A model generated the notes under the pieces. That model was not told where the DNA came from. It worked only from the letters and a program-made list of their open reading frames with translations, and did not search any database. The translations under genes were made by a program, and so were the position numbers. A stretch of DNA of 64,000 nt from the NCBI RefSeq assembly GCF_009870825.1, contig NZ_WTWY01000006.1, positions 307,098 to 371,097 of the forward strand. Direction: 5' to 3'. The stretch comes from Paenibacillus sp. USDA918EY (GTDB taxonomy: Bacteria > Bacillota > Bacilli > Paenibacillales > Paenibacillaceae). This document shows positions 9,017 to 17,097 of this stretch, in pieces; the first letter of the stretch is position 1; every line of letters begins with the position of its first letter.

Positions 9017-11047
9017 TCAGATCCACAGATGCACGACCAGATCGATCAGCTTGATGCCGGCAAACGGGGCGATGACGCCGCCGAGCCCGTAAATCATCAG
9101 GTTTCGGCTCAGCAGCCGCGCCGAGCTCATCGGTTTGTATTTGACCCCTTTCATCGCGAGCGGAATCAGCAGCGGGATGATGACCGCATTGAAAATAAGC
9201 GCGCTGAGGATCGCGGACAGCGGAGAACCCAGCCCCATCACGTTCAGCGCCTTCATCTGCGGAATGGCTGCCATAAACATCGCCGGAATGATCGCGAAAT
9301 ATTTGGCGACGTCGTTTGCGATGCTGAACGTCGTGAGCGCGCCGCGCGTCATCAGCAGCTGCTTGCCGATCGCCACGACTTCGATGATTTTGGACGGGTC
9401 GGAATCCAAATCGACCATGTTGGCCGCCTCCTTGGCGGCGACGGTGCCGCTGTTCATCGCGATCCCGACGTCCGCCTGGGCGAGCGCCGGCGCGTCGTTT
9501 GTTCCGTCCCCCGTCATCGCAACCAGCTTGCCTTCGGCCTGCTCGCGGCGGATGACGGCGATTTTGTCCTCCGGCTTGCTTTCGGCGATAAACTCGTCGA
9601 CGCCGGCTTCGCGGGCGATGGTGGCCGCCGTGAGCGGGTTATCCCCCGTGCACATGATCGTTTTGATGCCCATTTGGCGCAGCTGCCCGAAACGTTCCTT
9701 CATCCCGGGTTTGACGGTATCCTTCAAATGGATCAAACCGTAGATTCGGCTGCCGACCGCCACGGCCAGCGGGGTGCCGCCTTCCGACGCAATCGCGTCG
9801 GACTTCGCCGCCAAATCCTCCGGAATGCTGCCGCCTTGGGCGAGCACCCACTGCCGCACCGCGTCGACCGCGCCCTTGCGGACATGCCGCCCGTCCACCA
9901 AATCGATGCCGCTCATGCGAGTTTCGGCTTTGAATTCAATAAACTCGCCGCCGGCCGCCACCTCGGCATCATAAGCAAGCTGCTGCTTTTTCATCAGCTC
10001 CAGAACGGATCGCCCTTCGGGCGTCTCGTCCTTCAGCGAGCTGACAGCCGCCCAATACGCCGTTTCGGCCGGCGCCGCTCCCCCAACCGGGATAAATTCG
10101 CTCGCCATCCGGTTCCCGTACGTGATCGTTCCCGTTTTATCAAGGATCATCGTGTTGATGTCGCCGGAGGCTTCCACCGCCTTCCCGGACATGGCCAGCA
10201 CGTTGAACTGCGTCACCCGGTCCATCCCGGCGATCCCGATCGCGGACAGCAGGCCGCCGATCGTCGTCGGGATCAGGCAGACAAGCAAAGAAATGAGCAC
10301 CGGAATATCCAGCGAAACGCCCAAATGCTTGGCAATTGGCGCCAACGTGACGACCACGATCAAAAAAATCAGCGTCAGCGTGGTCAGCAGCGTATTAAGC
10401 GCGATTTCGTTCGGCGTTTTCTGGCGCGACGCGCCTTCGACGAGCGAGATCATCCGATCGAGAAACGACTCCCCGGGGTCGCTGGTGATGACGACCTTGA
10501 TCCGGTCGCTCACGACCCGGGTTCCCCCGGTCACGGAGCTGAAGTCGCCGCCCGCTTCCTTCATGACCGGAGCCGATTCCCCGGTGATCGCCGATTCGTC
10601 GACCGACGCGAGCCCTTCGATGACCTCGCCGTCGCCCGGAATCATTTCGCCCTGGGATACGACGACGACGTCGCCCTTGCGCAGCTCCGTCGAGTTGACG
10701 ACTTTGATTTCGGAACCGACGCATTTGTTCGCGGTCGTTTCCTGTTTCGTCTTTTTCAGGGAGTCGGCCTGCGCCTTTCCCCGTCCTTCCGCCAGCGCCT
10801 CGGCAAAATTGGCGAACAGGACCGTGAACAGCAGAATCAGGAACACCGCCAAATTAAAGCCGGTGCGACCGGTCGTATTGAAGTAACCCGGAAACAGCAC
10901 CATCAGCAGGACGACGAACGTTCCGACCTCCACGACGAACATGACAGGGTTTTTCATCATGACGACCGGATTCAGTTTGATGAAGCTGTCCTTCAGCGCC
11001 TGCTTTGCGATGTTTCCCGTCAGCATGCTTTTTCGTTTTCCTTCCAT
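9017..11047 (-). CDS. kdpB: Potassium-transporting ATPase subunit B (P-type ATPase)
   Basis: 676 aa from the ATG at 11047, preceded by GAGGTGG at the right distance; the open frame extends 28 codons further but without a ribosome site. DKTGTITYG holds the phosphorylated Asp, TGES the A-domain loop, and [18 protein letters not shown] the hinge Mg2+ site; the start [19 protein letters not shown] is typical KdpB. It hydrolyses ATP to drive K+ uptake through KdpA at low external K+. No KdpD/KdpE genes are present in the window; control appears to rest on the upstream c-di-AMP riboswitches. Confidence 0.97.
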   Translation of the reverse strand: MEGKRKSMLTGNIAKQALKDSFIKLNPVVMMKNPVMFVVEVGTFVVLLMVLFPGYFNTTGRTGFNLAVFLILLFTVLFANFAEALAEGRGKAQADSLKKTKQETTANKCVGSEIKVVNSTELRKGDVVVVSQGEMIPGDGEVIEGLASVDESAITGESAPVMKEAGGDFSSVTGGTRVVSDRIKVVITSDPGESFLDRMISLVEGASRQKTPNEIALNTLLTTLTLIFLIVVVTLAPIAKHLGVSLDIPVLISLLVCLIPTTIGGLLSAIGIAGMDRVTQFNVLAMSGKAVEASGDINTMILDKTGTITYGNRMASEFIPVGGAAPAETAYWAAVSSLKDETPEGRSVLELMKKQQLAYDAEVAAGGEFIEFKAETRMSGIDLVDGRHVRKGAVDAVRQWVLAQGGSIPEDLAAKSDAIASEGGTPLAVAVGSRIYGLIHLKDTVKPGMKERFGQLRQMGIKTIMCTGDNPLTAATIAREAGVDEFIAESKPEDKIAVIRREQAEGKLVAMTGDGTNDAPALAQADVGIAMNSGTVAAKEAANMVDLDSDPSKIIEVVAIGKQLLMTRGALTTFSIANDVAKYFAIIPAMFMAAIPQMKALNVMGLGSPLSAILSALIFNAVIIPLLIPLAMKGVKYKPMSSARLLSRNLMIYGLGGVIAPFAGIKLIDLVVHLWI

Positions 11048-11146
11048 GGTTTTTCCACCTCGTTTATTCAATCGCTTTGAGCTTTTTACGGGGATGCTTC
11101 CCGCGAAACCGCTCCCGCGTCCATTTTCCAAACAACCGATTCGGCC

Positions 11147-12823
11147 TTACATCGTCAAAAACTCCGCGATCGGCCCCAGCACCAGCACAGGCAGGAAAGT
11201 CAGCGCCCCGATCAGGAGCACCGTTCCGACCAAAATGCCGGCAAACAGCTTCGTGTCCGTCCGGAAGGTGCCGATCGATTCGGGAACGAGCTTCTTGCCG
11301 GACAGCGAGCCCGCCACCGCCAGCAGCGCGATGATGGATACATACCGTCCCAGAAGCATGACGAGCCCCGTGCTGACGTTCCAGAACACCGTGTTATCCC
11401 CCAGCCCTTCAAAGCCGGAGCCGTTGTTCGCCGCGGATGACGTATATTCGTACAGCGATTGGCTGAGCCCGTGATACAGCGGATTGGACAAGGCGTCCGT
11501 GCCGAGATGCGTCATAAACGAAACCGCCGTCGGCGCCAGAATGATCAGCGGATGCGCCAGGATCGCGACGGCGATCAGCTTCATTTCCCGGCTTTCGATT
11601 TTTTTCCCAAGAAACTCCGGCGTCCGCCCGACCATCAGGCCGCAAATGAACACGCCCAATATCGCGTACATCAGCATGTTGACAAGACCGACGCCTTTGC
11701 CGCCGAAGACGACGTTCAGCATCATCTCCGCCAGCGGAGCCAGTCCGCCGAGCGGGGTCAGCGTATCATGCATGTTGTTGACCGAACCGGTGGTCGCCGC
11801 GGTCGTCACGGCCGTGAACAGGGCGGATTGCGCCACGCCGAAACGAACCTCTTTTCCTTCCATGCTGCCCTGCGAGGCATCGATACCCAACTGATTGATC
11901 AGCGGGTTGCCGCTTTTTTCCGATACGTACGTCAGGGACAGGAACGCCAGGAACAGCACCATCATGGCCGAAAAGATGATCCAGCCCTGCTTGCGGTTGT
12001 TGGCGAAACGCCCGAACGTGTACGGCAATGCGGCCGAAATCGTCCACATGCTCAAAATTTCGATGACATTCGTGAGCGGACTCGGATTTTCAAACGGATG
12101 CGACGAGTTCGCTCCGAAAAAACCGCCCCCGTTCGTCCCCAGATGTTTGATCGACTCCAAGGAGGCCACCGGCCCCATCGCAATATGCTGCACCGCTCCG
12201 CTTAAAGTATGGACGGTCACTGTCGGATCAAGCGTTTGGGGCACCTTCAACCCCACAAGCACCAGGGTGACGATCAAGGCCAGCGGCAGGAACACCCGGA
12301 CATGCGCCTTGATGAAATCCTCGAAAAAGTTGCCCAGCCCGCCTTCGCGGCGCGTGATGCCCCGAATAAAAGCGATCGCCACGGCCAAGCCGGATGCGGC
12401 CGAAGTAAACATCATCATCGTGATAACGATCATCTGCCCCAAATACGACATGCCGCTTTCGCCGCTGTAATGCTGCAGGTTCGTATTGGTCATGAAACTG
12501 ATGACGGTATTGAAGGACAAGCTGGCGTCCATGTTTCCCGTCCCGTTCGGGTTGACCGGCAGCCCGCCCATCAGTCTCAGCACCGCGTAACTTACGGCCA
12601 CCAACACGATGTTGGTTGCGATCATGCTCAGGGCGTATGTTTTCCAGCTCATTCCCGAGCGGTTCCGAAGGCCGATGATGGCGTAAAAAAGCTTTTCCAC
12701 GGGACCGAAAATCCGGTCCGTCCGATTCGGTTCATTAGAAAAAACGTGGTAGATGTAACTGCCGACCGGTTTAACCAATAGCAGCAGCACCACGATCACG
12801 ATGCCAATCTGCAACATATCCAA
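11147..12823 (-). CDS. kdpA: Potassium-transporting ATPase subunit A (K+ channel-like)
   Basis: 558 aa, normal length, about ten membrane helices. All four selectivity-filter loops are visible: NTNLQHYSGESGMS, GTNGGGFFGANSSHPFENP, TGSVNNMHDTLTP and NNGSGFEGLG. The TTG start at 12823 follows AGGAGG by 8 nt and is preferred over the ATG two codons later. KdpA forms the K+ entry path. It lies 62 nt after kdpF and 99 nt before kdpB. Confidence 0.97.
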   Translation of the reverse strand: MDMLQIGIVIVVLLLLVKPVGSYIYHVFSNEPNRTDRIFGPVEKLFYAIIGLRNRSGMSWKTYALSMIATNIVLVAVSYAVLRLMGGLPVNPNGTGNMDASLSFNTVISFMTNTNLQHYSGESGMSYLGQMIVITMMMFTSAASGLAVAIAFIRGITRREGGLGNFFEDFIKAHVRVFLPLALIVTLVLVGLKVPQTLDPTVTVHTLSGAVQHIAMGPVASLESIKHLGTNGGGFFGANSSHPFENPSPLTNVIEILSMWTISAALPYTFGRFANNRKQGWIIFSAMMVLFLAFLSLTYVSEKSGNPLINQLGIDASQGSMEGKEVRFGVAQSALFTAVTTAATTGSVNNMHDTLTPLGGLAPLAEMMLNVVFGGKGVGLVNMLMYAILGVFICGLMVGRTPEFLGKKIESREMKLIAVAILAHPLIILAPTAVSFMTHLGTDALSNPLYHGLSQSLYEYTSSAANNGSGFEGLGDNTVFWNVSTGLVMLLGRYVSIIALLAVAGSLSGKKLVPESIGTFRTDTKLFAGILVGTVLLIGALTFLPVLVLGPIAEFLTM

Positions 12824-12885
12824 AATCGCTTCCTCCTCTTCAAACGCGGATGAAGGCGGCTTCGCCTTACCCGCACAGCCTTTTT

Positions 12886-12963
12886 TTAAAACCGTTCCGG
12901 ATGGATCAGGGCATACACCAGGTAGATGAACACAAACGCCGTCAGCATTATTACCACAATCAT
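12886..12963 (-). CDS. kdpF: KdpF small membrane subunit
   Basis: 25 aa: a single hydrophobic helix (MIVVIMLTAFVFIYLVYALI) ending HPERF, the KdpF pattern. KdpF stabilises the KdpFABC complex in the membrane. GGAGGAG lies 7 nt before the ATG. The ATG overlaps the TGA of another small membrane ORF upstream (ATGA). Too short for most gene callers but clear from sequence and place. Confidence 0.9.
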   Translation of the reverse strand: MIVVIMLTAFVFIYLVYALIHPERF

Positions 12964-13067
12964 TTGCCGTCTCCTCCCCCGTCCACGATATGGCCGCACC
13001 ACATCAGAAACAGCAAAAATATTCCGAACACGCCCGCCAGCGTCAATATCATGAAAAGGTCCATCAT
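12960..13067 (-). CDS. Small membrane protein upstream of kdpF
   Basis: 35 aa. A 22-residue hydrophobic helix (FMILTLAGVFGIFLLFLMWC) is followed by a short acidic, Gly-rich tail (HIVDGGGDGK). AGGAGAG lies 10 nt upstream, and the stop overlaps the kdpF ATG, so it belongs to the kdp operon. It could be an extra small subunit or a regulator of the pump. No family name is known to me; the translational coupling supports that it is real. Confidence 0.6.
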   Translation of the reverse strand: MMDLFMILTLAGVFGIFLLFLMWCGHIVDGGGDGK

Positions 13068-13168
13068 GGATCAAACTCTCTCCTTTTTCTGCCCGGCTGC
13101 CTGCCTTTTGCAAGCTCCGGACATTTCTTGCTTCAGCCTTCCGCATCCTGTTTCAATCGTCCAAACCG

Positions 13169-13561
13169 TTACTTCAGCAAAAAACCGACCTCGCCGTTTA
13201 GCGTATGAATGACATGGTCCGCCCCAAGCCCCCGGTAAATGCCCGGCGAATGATGCGCCTGGGTGATCACGTAGATGGGACACGGCGTCCAGGGACGGCA
13301 AATTTGCAGGTATCGGCACGTTAGATTCAAGCTGTTCTCGAATATGAAAATCCGGCCGATCCGCCCTTCGGGAACAACCCACTCATCCGTGTTGTTGGTG
13401 TGAAGGCGGATGATTTTGGGCACTCCCAGCTTCCTCAGCTCCCGTTCTTCTTTCGCATTGTTCGTCAGCGCGGCGAAAGGCCGCTTGAGATACATCAGAA
13501 GCTTGATAAAATTGCGCCCGGCTTCGTTCGGAGCCGTCACAACGATGAGCTCTTCTTTCAC
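13169..13561 (-). CDS. Uncharacterised Rossmann-like protein heading the kdp operon
   Basis: 130 aa from a GTG with AAGGAGG 8 nt upstream. The start EELIVVTAPNEAGRNFIKLL followed by alternating beta/alpha segments (PFAALTNN, IGRIFIFENS, PIYVITQA, YRGLGADHVIHTL) suggests a small nucleotide-binding Rossmann fold, loosely like the N-domain of TrkA/KtrA regulators, though the usual GxGxxG loop is replaced by APNEAGR. It is the first gene after the tandem c-di-AMP riboswitches and 101 nt before the small ORF and kdpF, so a role in K+ homeostasis is likely by context only. Confidence 0.65.
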   Translation of the reverse strand: MKEELIVVTAPNEAGRNFIKLLMYLKRPFAALTNNAKEERELRKLGVPKIIRLHTNNTDEWVVPEGRIGRIFIFENSLNLTCRYLQICRPWTPCPIYVITQAHHSPGIYRGLGADHVIHTLNGEVGFLLK

Positions 13562-13658
13562 GGCTTTCGCCTCCTTTTTTCGATGAATCGGATTCGAATG
13601 AATATTTCTTGCAGTAACGGAAACGGCGATTCAGCGGTTTTTACGTTCCGATAGAATG

Positions 13659-13696
13659 GAAAAAGCCGCAGGAAAGAGGATCTTTCCCGCGGCTTC
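13659..13696 (-). terminator. Riboswitch-controlled terminator 1 (minus)
   Basis: Perfect-arm hairpin AAGCCGC-GGAAAGA / TCTTTCC-GCGGCTT followed on the minus strand by TTTTT. It lies about 60 nt downstream of the first ydaO aptamer (13757-13912) and about 100 nt before the first kdp-operon gene, the expected place of an OFF-switch expression platform. Confidence 0.85.
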
Positions 13697-13756
13697 AAAA
13701 ATCCATGACCAAAGAAAGCCATGAATATATGCTCACGACAAATGGGGCCTCTCCCT

Positions 13757-13912
13757 ATACGCTTACGAGGTTAGCTGACGGATTAGGGCGTGAGAGTCGC
13801 CCTTCCCTCGTCCGGTACGGACAAAGGGATTCACCCCGGCGCCATCGGCAAATTGGATGCTTACGGCGCGTTGGTTCCCCCGATTCCGGCCGAAGCCGGA
13901 ATTCAGCGTTAA
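13757..13912 (-). ncRNA. c-di-AMP riboswitch (ydaO/yuaA), proximal copy
   Basis: Read on the minus strand, it begins ACGCTGAATT, contains AATCGGGGGAACC, GGGGTGAATCCC and AATCCGTCAGCTAACCTCG, and closes with TAAGCG, pairing with the first CGCT: all the conserved blocks of the ydaO element in order. ydaO riboswitches bind c-di-AMP and turn off potassium and osmolyte genes at high ligand. It is followed by an intrinsic terminator and then the kdp operon. A possible promoter (TTAACT, 17 nt, TATAAA) just upstream could drive it separately from the distal copy. Confidence 0.93.
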
Positions 13913-13961
13913 AGACGTTTCATTTTTTTATAAGCTGCTTATTTTTCGTAGTTAAGACAAC

Positions 13962-13994
13962 AAAAAACCACAGAGGTCATTAGGTCCCCTGCGG
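13962..13994 (-). terminator. Riboswitch-controlled terminator 2 (minus)
   Basis: Hairpin CCGCAGGGG / CCTCTGTGG with two wobble pairs and a short loop, followed on the minus strand by TTTTTTG. It sits directly after the distal ydaO aptamer and before the proximal one, so each aptamer has its own terminator. A 14-codon ORF (13980-14024) runs into this stem, but its ribosome site is badly spaced and I do not call it a gene. Confidence 0.75.
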
Positions 13995-14037
13995 TCGATC
14001 TGCATCGATCACAAGTTTCATCATTCCTCTCCCATAC

Positions 14038-14228
14038 GACGCTTACGAGGTTAGCTGACGGATTCGAGCGGTGAGAGTCGCTCTACCCGTGATGACGGAT
14101 CCATGGCATCCGGTCACGGGATTCACCCCTGCGGCCTGCCTGCCGTCCGACTCTCACACCGGACGACGGGAGCGCGCGATTGGTTCCCCCGATTCCCGTT
14201 CCTGAACGAACGGAAACTCAGCGATTCA
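14038..14228 (-). ncRNA. c-di-AMP riboswitch (ydaO/yuaA), distal copy
   Basis: On the minus strand: AATCGCTGAG at the 5' side, AATCGGGGGAACC, GCAGGGGTGAATCCC, GAATCCGTCAGCTAACCTCG and closing GTAAGCG. All conserved ydaO blocks are present, with peripheral arms longer than in the proximal copy. The two aptamers share the joining motifs but differ in stem sequences, so this is not a recent tandem duplication. Its promoter is at 14260-14289. Confidence 0.93.
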
Positions 14229-14259
14229 AAAAATGGAAACATGTTGAATTACGATTTGA

Positions 14260-14289
14260 ATCATACACCTGCGCGCATCGGCATGTAAA
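14260..14289 (-). promoter_or_regulatory. Promoter of the kdp leader transcript (minus)
   Basis: TTTACA, 18 nt, TATGAT on the minus strand, about 30 nt upstream of the distal riboswitch. Predicted start of the transcript that passes two aptamers and two terminators before reaching the coding genes. Sigma-A type by sequence. Confidence 0.55.
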
Positions 14290-14578
14290 GGCAGCGCGAA
14301 ATCGCTATTCACGTAAAATGGCGGCCTTAATGCGCAGGTTATCGCTTACAAAAGCATTTATCTCCGTTAAACTCTCGCATGCTCTCTATTTTCTTGTTTT
14401 TGACGCTTGATGAAGCGGCCTGCCTTTTCCGGCCTATTATGTACGCAAGCTATTTCCGCAAACAGACGAAGAACCGTGGCAAAATGAGAAAACGGGAGAA
14501 AAACAGCCGTCATCGCCAGATTGCCATCGACACGGTCCGATTTCGGCAAAGCCCGGCCTTTCACGATTTACATTTCAT

Positions 14579-14607
14579 TTTACAAACGCTCTGCCGTCCG
14601 TTATTAT
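14579..14607 (+). promoter_or_regulatory. Promoter of the divergent riboswitch transcript (plus)
   Basis: TTTACA, 17 nt, TATTAT, about 75 nt before the plus-strand ydaO aptamer. The 290 nt between this and the divergent kdp promoter hold no gene that I can support. Confidence 0.55.
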
Positions 14608-14682
14608 AAATGCCAATTACTTGAGGAGTTTGCAAAAATCCAAGGAGGTAAAAATCCTGAAATCCTAGTACCTTTAAACAAT

Positions 14683-14809
14683 CACGCGCTGAATTCCCGC
14701 TACCCGGGAAACGGGGGAACCATCCGGCCGCCACGGCCGCGGGGTGAATCGCTGGGCAACCTGCGTAGGGCTTCTCCCGGCCCGAATCCGGCAGCTAACT
14801 CCGTAAGCG
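14683..14809 (+). ncRNA. c-di-AMP riboswitch (ydaO/yuaA), divergent copy
   Basis: Plus strand: CGCGCTGAATTCC, AAACGGGGGAACC, GCGGGGTGAATCGC, CGAATCCGGCAGCTAACTCCG and GTAAGCG. The order and spacing match ydaO, with compact peripheral stems. Unlike the two minus-strand copies there is no terminator behind it; the ribosome site AAAGGAGAG of the next gene starts only 4 nt after the aptamer. The CTCC of the aptamer end could pair with this GGAG, which suggests translational control. Confidence 0.9.
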
Positions 14810-14827
14810 ACAAAAGGAGAGAAATCT

Positions 14828-15280
14828 ATGCTTCATACCGAATCCGACACGGAGCCACTGGCTGTCCAGGGGACGATTCGCCTGCATGCCATTGAGTTGT
14901 TCGTAATTCATCTAACAAAAAAGAACCCGAGTACCTTTTGCGGTTTCGGTGATCATTACAGGGTATTGATGCGGATTGTGACAAGCGGAGGCTGCGGCTG
15001 GGGGGAAATGTACTTCAACGAAGGGAACCGGCCGGTAGATTGGACCGCGTGGGCTTCATGGTTCGAACAGGTGTTGCATAGGAATTTCAAAAGCGTTTCG
15101 AGCATCGAAACCGGCTTGATTTCAAATCTGCGCCCATTCCATCTGGCAAGGCTCCATCTGTTGTGCGACGCCCTTCAAGGACTTTCGGGCACGAGCGGCC
15201 GAGGTCTGGGAGCTGAGGGCGAACAGGTGGAGCGCAGCATTTTAATGAACACGGCCGAAGCCTATGTCTCATTATTTTGA
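14828..15280 (+). CDS. Uncharacterised protein under a c-di-AMP riboswitch
   Basis: 150 aa. The ATG is 9 nt after GGAGAG, which abuts the riboswitch aptamer. Residues about 18-64 (IRLHAIELFVIHLTKK, VLMRIVTSGGCGWGEMY) recall the N-terminal capping domain of enolase-superfamily enzymes, but no barrel follows, so this is only a fold-level guess. A Trp-rich stretch VDWTAWASWFEQ and a Leu/His-rich helix follow. No membrane helix or signal peptide. Given known ydaO targets (K+ channels, osmolyte transport, cell-wall hydrolases) it may belong to osmotic adaptation; function unknown. Confidence 0.6.
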   Translation: MLHTESDTEPLAVQGTIRLHAIELFVIHLTKKNPSTFCGFGDHYRVLMRIVTSGGCGWGEMYFNEGNRPVDWTAWASWFEQVLHRNFKSVSSIETGLISNLRPFHLARLHLLCDALQGLSGTSGRGLGAEGEQVERSILMNTAEAYVSLF

Positions 15281-15351
15281 AGCGGAGCCCGCAAAAAACT
15301 ACAGTTTTTGCAACATCCTGAACGCATCGTGACGACGTAAAAAAACCGAAA

Positions 15352-15385
15352 CAAAACAAAAAATCCCTGCAAAACAGGGATTTTC
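15352..15385. terminator. Terminator after tRNA-Leu and the riboswitch gene
   Basis: Perfect hairpin AAATCCCTG CAAAA CAGGGATTT, with TTTTTTTGTTTTG on the minus strand (good for the tRNA transcript) and TTTTC on the plus strand (weaker, for the 14828-15280 gene). Confidence 0.75.
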
Positions 15386-15404
15386 TCGTCGTTCTGATTA
15401 TAAA

Positions 15405-15487
15405 TGCGGTAGAGAGGACTCGAACCTCCACGGGCGTACGCCCACTACCCCCTCAAGATAGCGTGTCTGCCATTCCACCACTACCGC
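15405..15487 (-). tRNA. tRNA-Leu (anticodon GAG), no encoded CCA
   Basis: 83 nt, type II tRNA with acceptor GCGGTAG/CTACCGC, discriminator A, anticodon stem CTATC/GGTAG around loop TTGAGGG, a variable stem (GTGGGCGTACGCCC region) and T arm GGAGGTTCGAGTCCTC. The three bases after the discriminator are TTT, so CCA must be added enzymatically. The tRNA body matches the copy at 22304-22389, which does encode CCA. Confidence 0.95.
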
Positions 15488-15619
15488 GCATCAACTTTTT
15501 CAGCAACTCTGTTATTATACACCGATAATTATGAAATGTAAATAGTTTATTCCTTTTTACGGGTCAGATCCCGGGCAAAAGTTCTTCTTGCGGCAAAAGG
15601 GGGTGTAAAACCAGCCCGC

Positions 15620-16189
15620 TTATTCCTTTAAAAGCTTGCTTAATTTGGCGACGGTATCGCCGTCCGCCGCCGGAACGTTGAGCGTAACGGTCAGATTCGG
15701 TTCATCGGACATGATAAACGAGACCTGCTCGAATGTGAGCTTGCCAACAGCCCGATGATAATTGATTTTTTCCCCCTCGGGACCGTTTAATACGTCATGC
15801 CGCGGCCACCACGCCCTGAAATTCTTCGCTATTGCGGCTTAATTCCCCGATCATGTCCGTCCACCATGGATCGCCGGCGTATTTGAGCTTGCCCGAAACT
15901 GCGCCAGCCGGTGCCGGGCATGCGATTCCCAATGTTCGCGAAGCAGTTCCCGGACATCCGGGGAAGTAAACGTACGCCAGACGGAGTTGCGTTCGCGCGC
16001 TGACATCGTTTCATACCCGCCGTACAGCATACTGGCGATCCGGTTCCATGCCACGATATTCAGACGCTGGTCGGTCACGTAAGCCGGGCTTGTTCCCTGC
16101 AGATCAAGAAACCGCTGAAGCGCCGGCGAAATTTCCGGGGCAACCTGCGTTGATGCAGCAGGGTACTGCTGCAGGGCAAGGAGAAACAT
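15620..16189 (-). pseudogene. Decayed MmyB-type XRE regulator (ligand-binding part only)
   Basis: Pieces of an MmyB-like ligand-binding domain appear in three frames: ALQRFLDLQGTSPAYVTDQR, then after a frameshift near 15890 GKLKYAGDPWWTDMIGEL, then after another near 15815 AWWPRHDVLNGPEGEK through to SKLLKE and the stop at 15620. The N-terminal helix-turn-helix is missing. Two frameshifts plus truncation make this a pseudogene. The 130 nt before it (15488-15619) hold nothing further. Confidence 0.85.
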
Positions 16190-16203
16190 TTCATTCCACT
16201 ACT

Positions 16204-16239
16204 AAAAGAGGCTTTGCTCTACAAGCATAGCCTCTTTTA
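16204..16239. terminator. Bidirectional hairpin terminator
   Basis: Arms AAAAGAGGCT / AGCCTCTTTT with a 15-nt loop; the A/T ends allow function on either strand. It separates the decayed MmyB gene from the XRE cluster. Confidence 0.6.
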
Positions 16240-16289
16240 ATGCAAGCGCCCGCGACGTCATCCCATGATGCCCCTGCCGCGTCGGCCTA

Positions 16290-16502
16290 CTACCGCCCGG
16301 CGGACACAGCTGCGATCGCCTGAATATCCTCCATAAGCTGAACTCCGCGGAAAGAAGACAGGGCGGGCCTAACCCCGCCTCTTGCCCGAATTATTTTGAC
16401 TCGAGCCATCCGCGTTTCTTCTGCTATTTTCGAAAAATGGCTAAAGCCCTCGCGCAGGATGATGCATACCGTTGCCTCGGCCTTTGCACGTTCAAAGGTC
16501 AC
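16290..16502 (-). CDS. Possible small protein coupled to the XRE regulator
   Basis: 70 aa from a GTG that overlaps the stop of the XRE gene (GTGA). The sequence (FERAKAEATVCIILREGFSH and onward) is basic and has no recognisable domain or membrane helix. The overlap is the only support; the frame could be fortuitous. Confidence 0.25.
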   Translation of the reverse strand: MTFERAKAEATVCIILREGFSHFSKIAEETRMARVKIIRARGGVRPALSSFRGVQLMEDIQAIAAVSAGR

Positions 16503-16843
16503 TCGCCGTCCGACTGCATTTTTCTGTACCGCGTAAAGTCGATATATTCTTTTATGAATTCTTTTTCCTTCTCGGACAACGGAGGACCGTCATCATCCCA
16601 TTCGTATGTACCCGTGTTTTCTTTTAAATGAAAAGGCTCCTGCTCTTTGCCCAAAATCAACCAATCCAGGCTTACCTCAAAAAAGGAGGCGATTTCCACG
16701 AGCTTATGGGTGCTGGGCGTCGACTTTCCCCTTTTCCAGTCCCCCAGATTCCCCGTGCTGATGCCGAGCTTTTCGCAAAACGATTTTTTCGTCATCCCCC
16801 GCATTTTGATTAACGATTCGATTCGATCGTAAATGGATTGCAT
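16499..16843 (-). CDS. XRE-family transcriptional regulator
   Basis: 114 aa. An N-terminal HTH_3 domain (IYDRIESLIKMRGMTKKSF, then LGISTGNLGDWKRGKSTP; residues about 3-64) with FEVSLDWLILGKE is the SinR/Xre pattern seen in phage-type and housekeeping repressors. The C-terminus (LSEKEKEFIKEYIDFTRYR) is a helical dimerisation or protease-sensing tail. A perfect 16-bp palindrome at 16913-16928 lies 70 bp upstream, likely its own operator. Confidence 0.85.
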   Translation of the reverse strand: MQSIYDRIESLIKMRGMTKKSFCEKLGISTGNLGDWKRGKSTPSTHKLVEIASFFEVSLDWLILGKEQEPFHLKENTGTYEWDDDGPPLSEKEKEFIKEYIDFTRYRKMQSDGE

Positions 16844-16912
16844 ATAAGACCGCCTTCCAAAATTTCTTCTGACGACGCATTTAAGTAATTTTTGTCTTGC
16901 AATATGACGTAA

Positions 16913-16928
16913 AAAAGTATATACTTTT
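16913..16928. promoter_or_regulatory. Palindromic operator AAAAGTATATACTTTT
   Basis: Perfect 16-bp palindrome in the promoter region of the XRE gene, downstream of a minus-strand TGTTATAAT extended -10-like box near 16945. Typical of XRE autoregulation; the regulator-site link is inferred from position. Confidence 0.55.
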
Positions 16929-17097
16929 CTTTATGCTGAAGTAATTATAACATACTGATAATTGGTGTCATAAGTTTATTCCCGTTTTCGTGCAAATCTC
17001 ATACACCTTTGTTCACCCCTCCGTCAGACTGAAACGAGAAAGTCTTACTTACCTGCGATACGAGCACTTCCAATTCAAAAAGAGGGAGCGACCTTCG

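Noticed and set aside
8792..11080. Long plus-strand open frame opposite kdpB/kdpC
   Set aside because: His/Arg-rich shadow; kdpB and kdpC are certain on the minus strand.
9017..11131. Longer KdpB start at 11131
   Set aside because: The extra 28 residues lack a ribosome site; the ATG at 11047 has GAGGTGG and gives the family length.
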